Positions 1 through 64,000 of a stretch of 64,000 bases of DNA are shown piece after piece. Source of the stretch: Himantopus leucocephalus (lineage: Eukaryota > Chordata > Aves > Charadriiformes > Recurvirostridae). A program made the position numbers and the translations under genes. The stretch is from NCBI GenBank assembly GCA_003993805.1, contig RSEF01000002.1, positions 6,572,770-6,636,769 of the forward strand. The letters run 5' to 3'. The notes below the pieces were generated by a model, which saw nothing but the letters and a program-made list of their open reading frames with translations, ran no database searches and was not told the origin of the DNA. How positions within the stretch are numbered: position 1 is the stretch's first letter; each line of letters starts with the position of its first letter.

Positions 1-26
1 GAAATGTACCCATGAAAAATTGAAGT

Positions 27-61
27 CACAAACACACAGAACAATATGATGCTTTTTTAAT
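27..61 (-). terminator. Putative poly(A) signal and downstream GU-rich element of XYLB
   Basis: On the minus strand ATTAAA (56-61) is followed within 15-30 bases by a GT-rich run, TGTTCTGTGTGTTTGTG (about 29-45). This is the usual order of hexamer, cleavage site and downstream element. ATTAAA is the commonest variant of the canonical hexamer. No AATAAA was seen closer to the stop codon. The site is inferred, not observed. Confidence 0.45.
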
Positions 62-243
62 CAGGTTTTCAATCACAAAGTAAATTTTTCCACCAACACA
101 CTCAAACACAGACATTTAAAAATTATTTGTCTACAAAGAAGACCAAAATGATTTAAACAACTCCAGTAAATTCTGAGAAAATCTCTTCTGATCTTCTCCT
201 TGGGAGTCCATTCTTCAGCCGACTTATAAATTTTGTTCTGCTT
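40..243 (-). other. XYLB: XYLB 3' UTR (putative)
   Basis: About 200 bases follow the stop codon on the minus strand. Nothing coding is seen. The lower bound is inferred from the ATTAAA-type signal at 56-61 and the GT-rich stretch just below it. Confidence 0.5.

Positions 244-64000
<63,757 letters not shown>

Overview
The window looks like an avian nuclear genome segment. It is AT-rich and intron-dominated, with several chicken-repeat-1 (CR1) LINE fragments, some ending in the typical ATTCTATGATTCTAT-type tail. It comes from a draft assembly: two gaps of exactly 100 N and a dozen single-N joins, most of them flanked by near-identical direct copies of the same sequence.

Only one protein-coding gene is supported. 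It is XYLB (D-xylulose kinase, FGGY carbohydrate kinase family), on the minus strand. Ten coding exons can be placed with canonical splice sites and consistent reading phases: 59901-60019, 58609-58690, 57386-57426, 56856-56971, 53553-53668, 50951-51024, 49482-49578, 10770-10857, 8418-8512 and the terminal exon 244-327. Together they give about 303 codons, roughly the C-terminal 60% of the enzyme. The N-terminal exons, promoter and start codon lie beyond position 64000. A short 3' UTR with a plausible poly(A) signal fills the first 240 bases.

One internal exon was not found. It should lie in the 38.6 kb intron between 10857 and 49482 and should carry the adenosine-binding glycine-rich loop. 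Phase arithmetic says it must exist with length 2 mod 3, because direct splicing of the flanking exons gives a stop three codons later.

The rest is intron. 328-8417 and 8513-10769 hold simple repeats, a strong hairpin and an assembly duplication. 10858-49481 holds both 100-N gaps, four CR1 pieces (26690-28327, 28693-28905, 30940-31330, 34300-34815) and a much older CR1/L3-like LINE relic (about 31800-33056). 53669-56855 holds the best-preserved CR1 piece (54571-55431). 60020-64000 is intron with a CpG-richer patch. No RNA gene, CRISPR array or second host gene was recognised, and I saw no convincing evidence for a new biological system. The most useful leads are the missing XYLB exon, the pattern of false duplications at single-N joins, and a few unexplained open or structured intronic segments.
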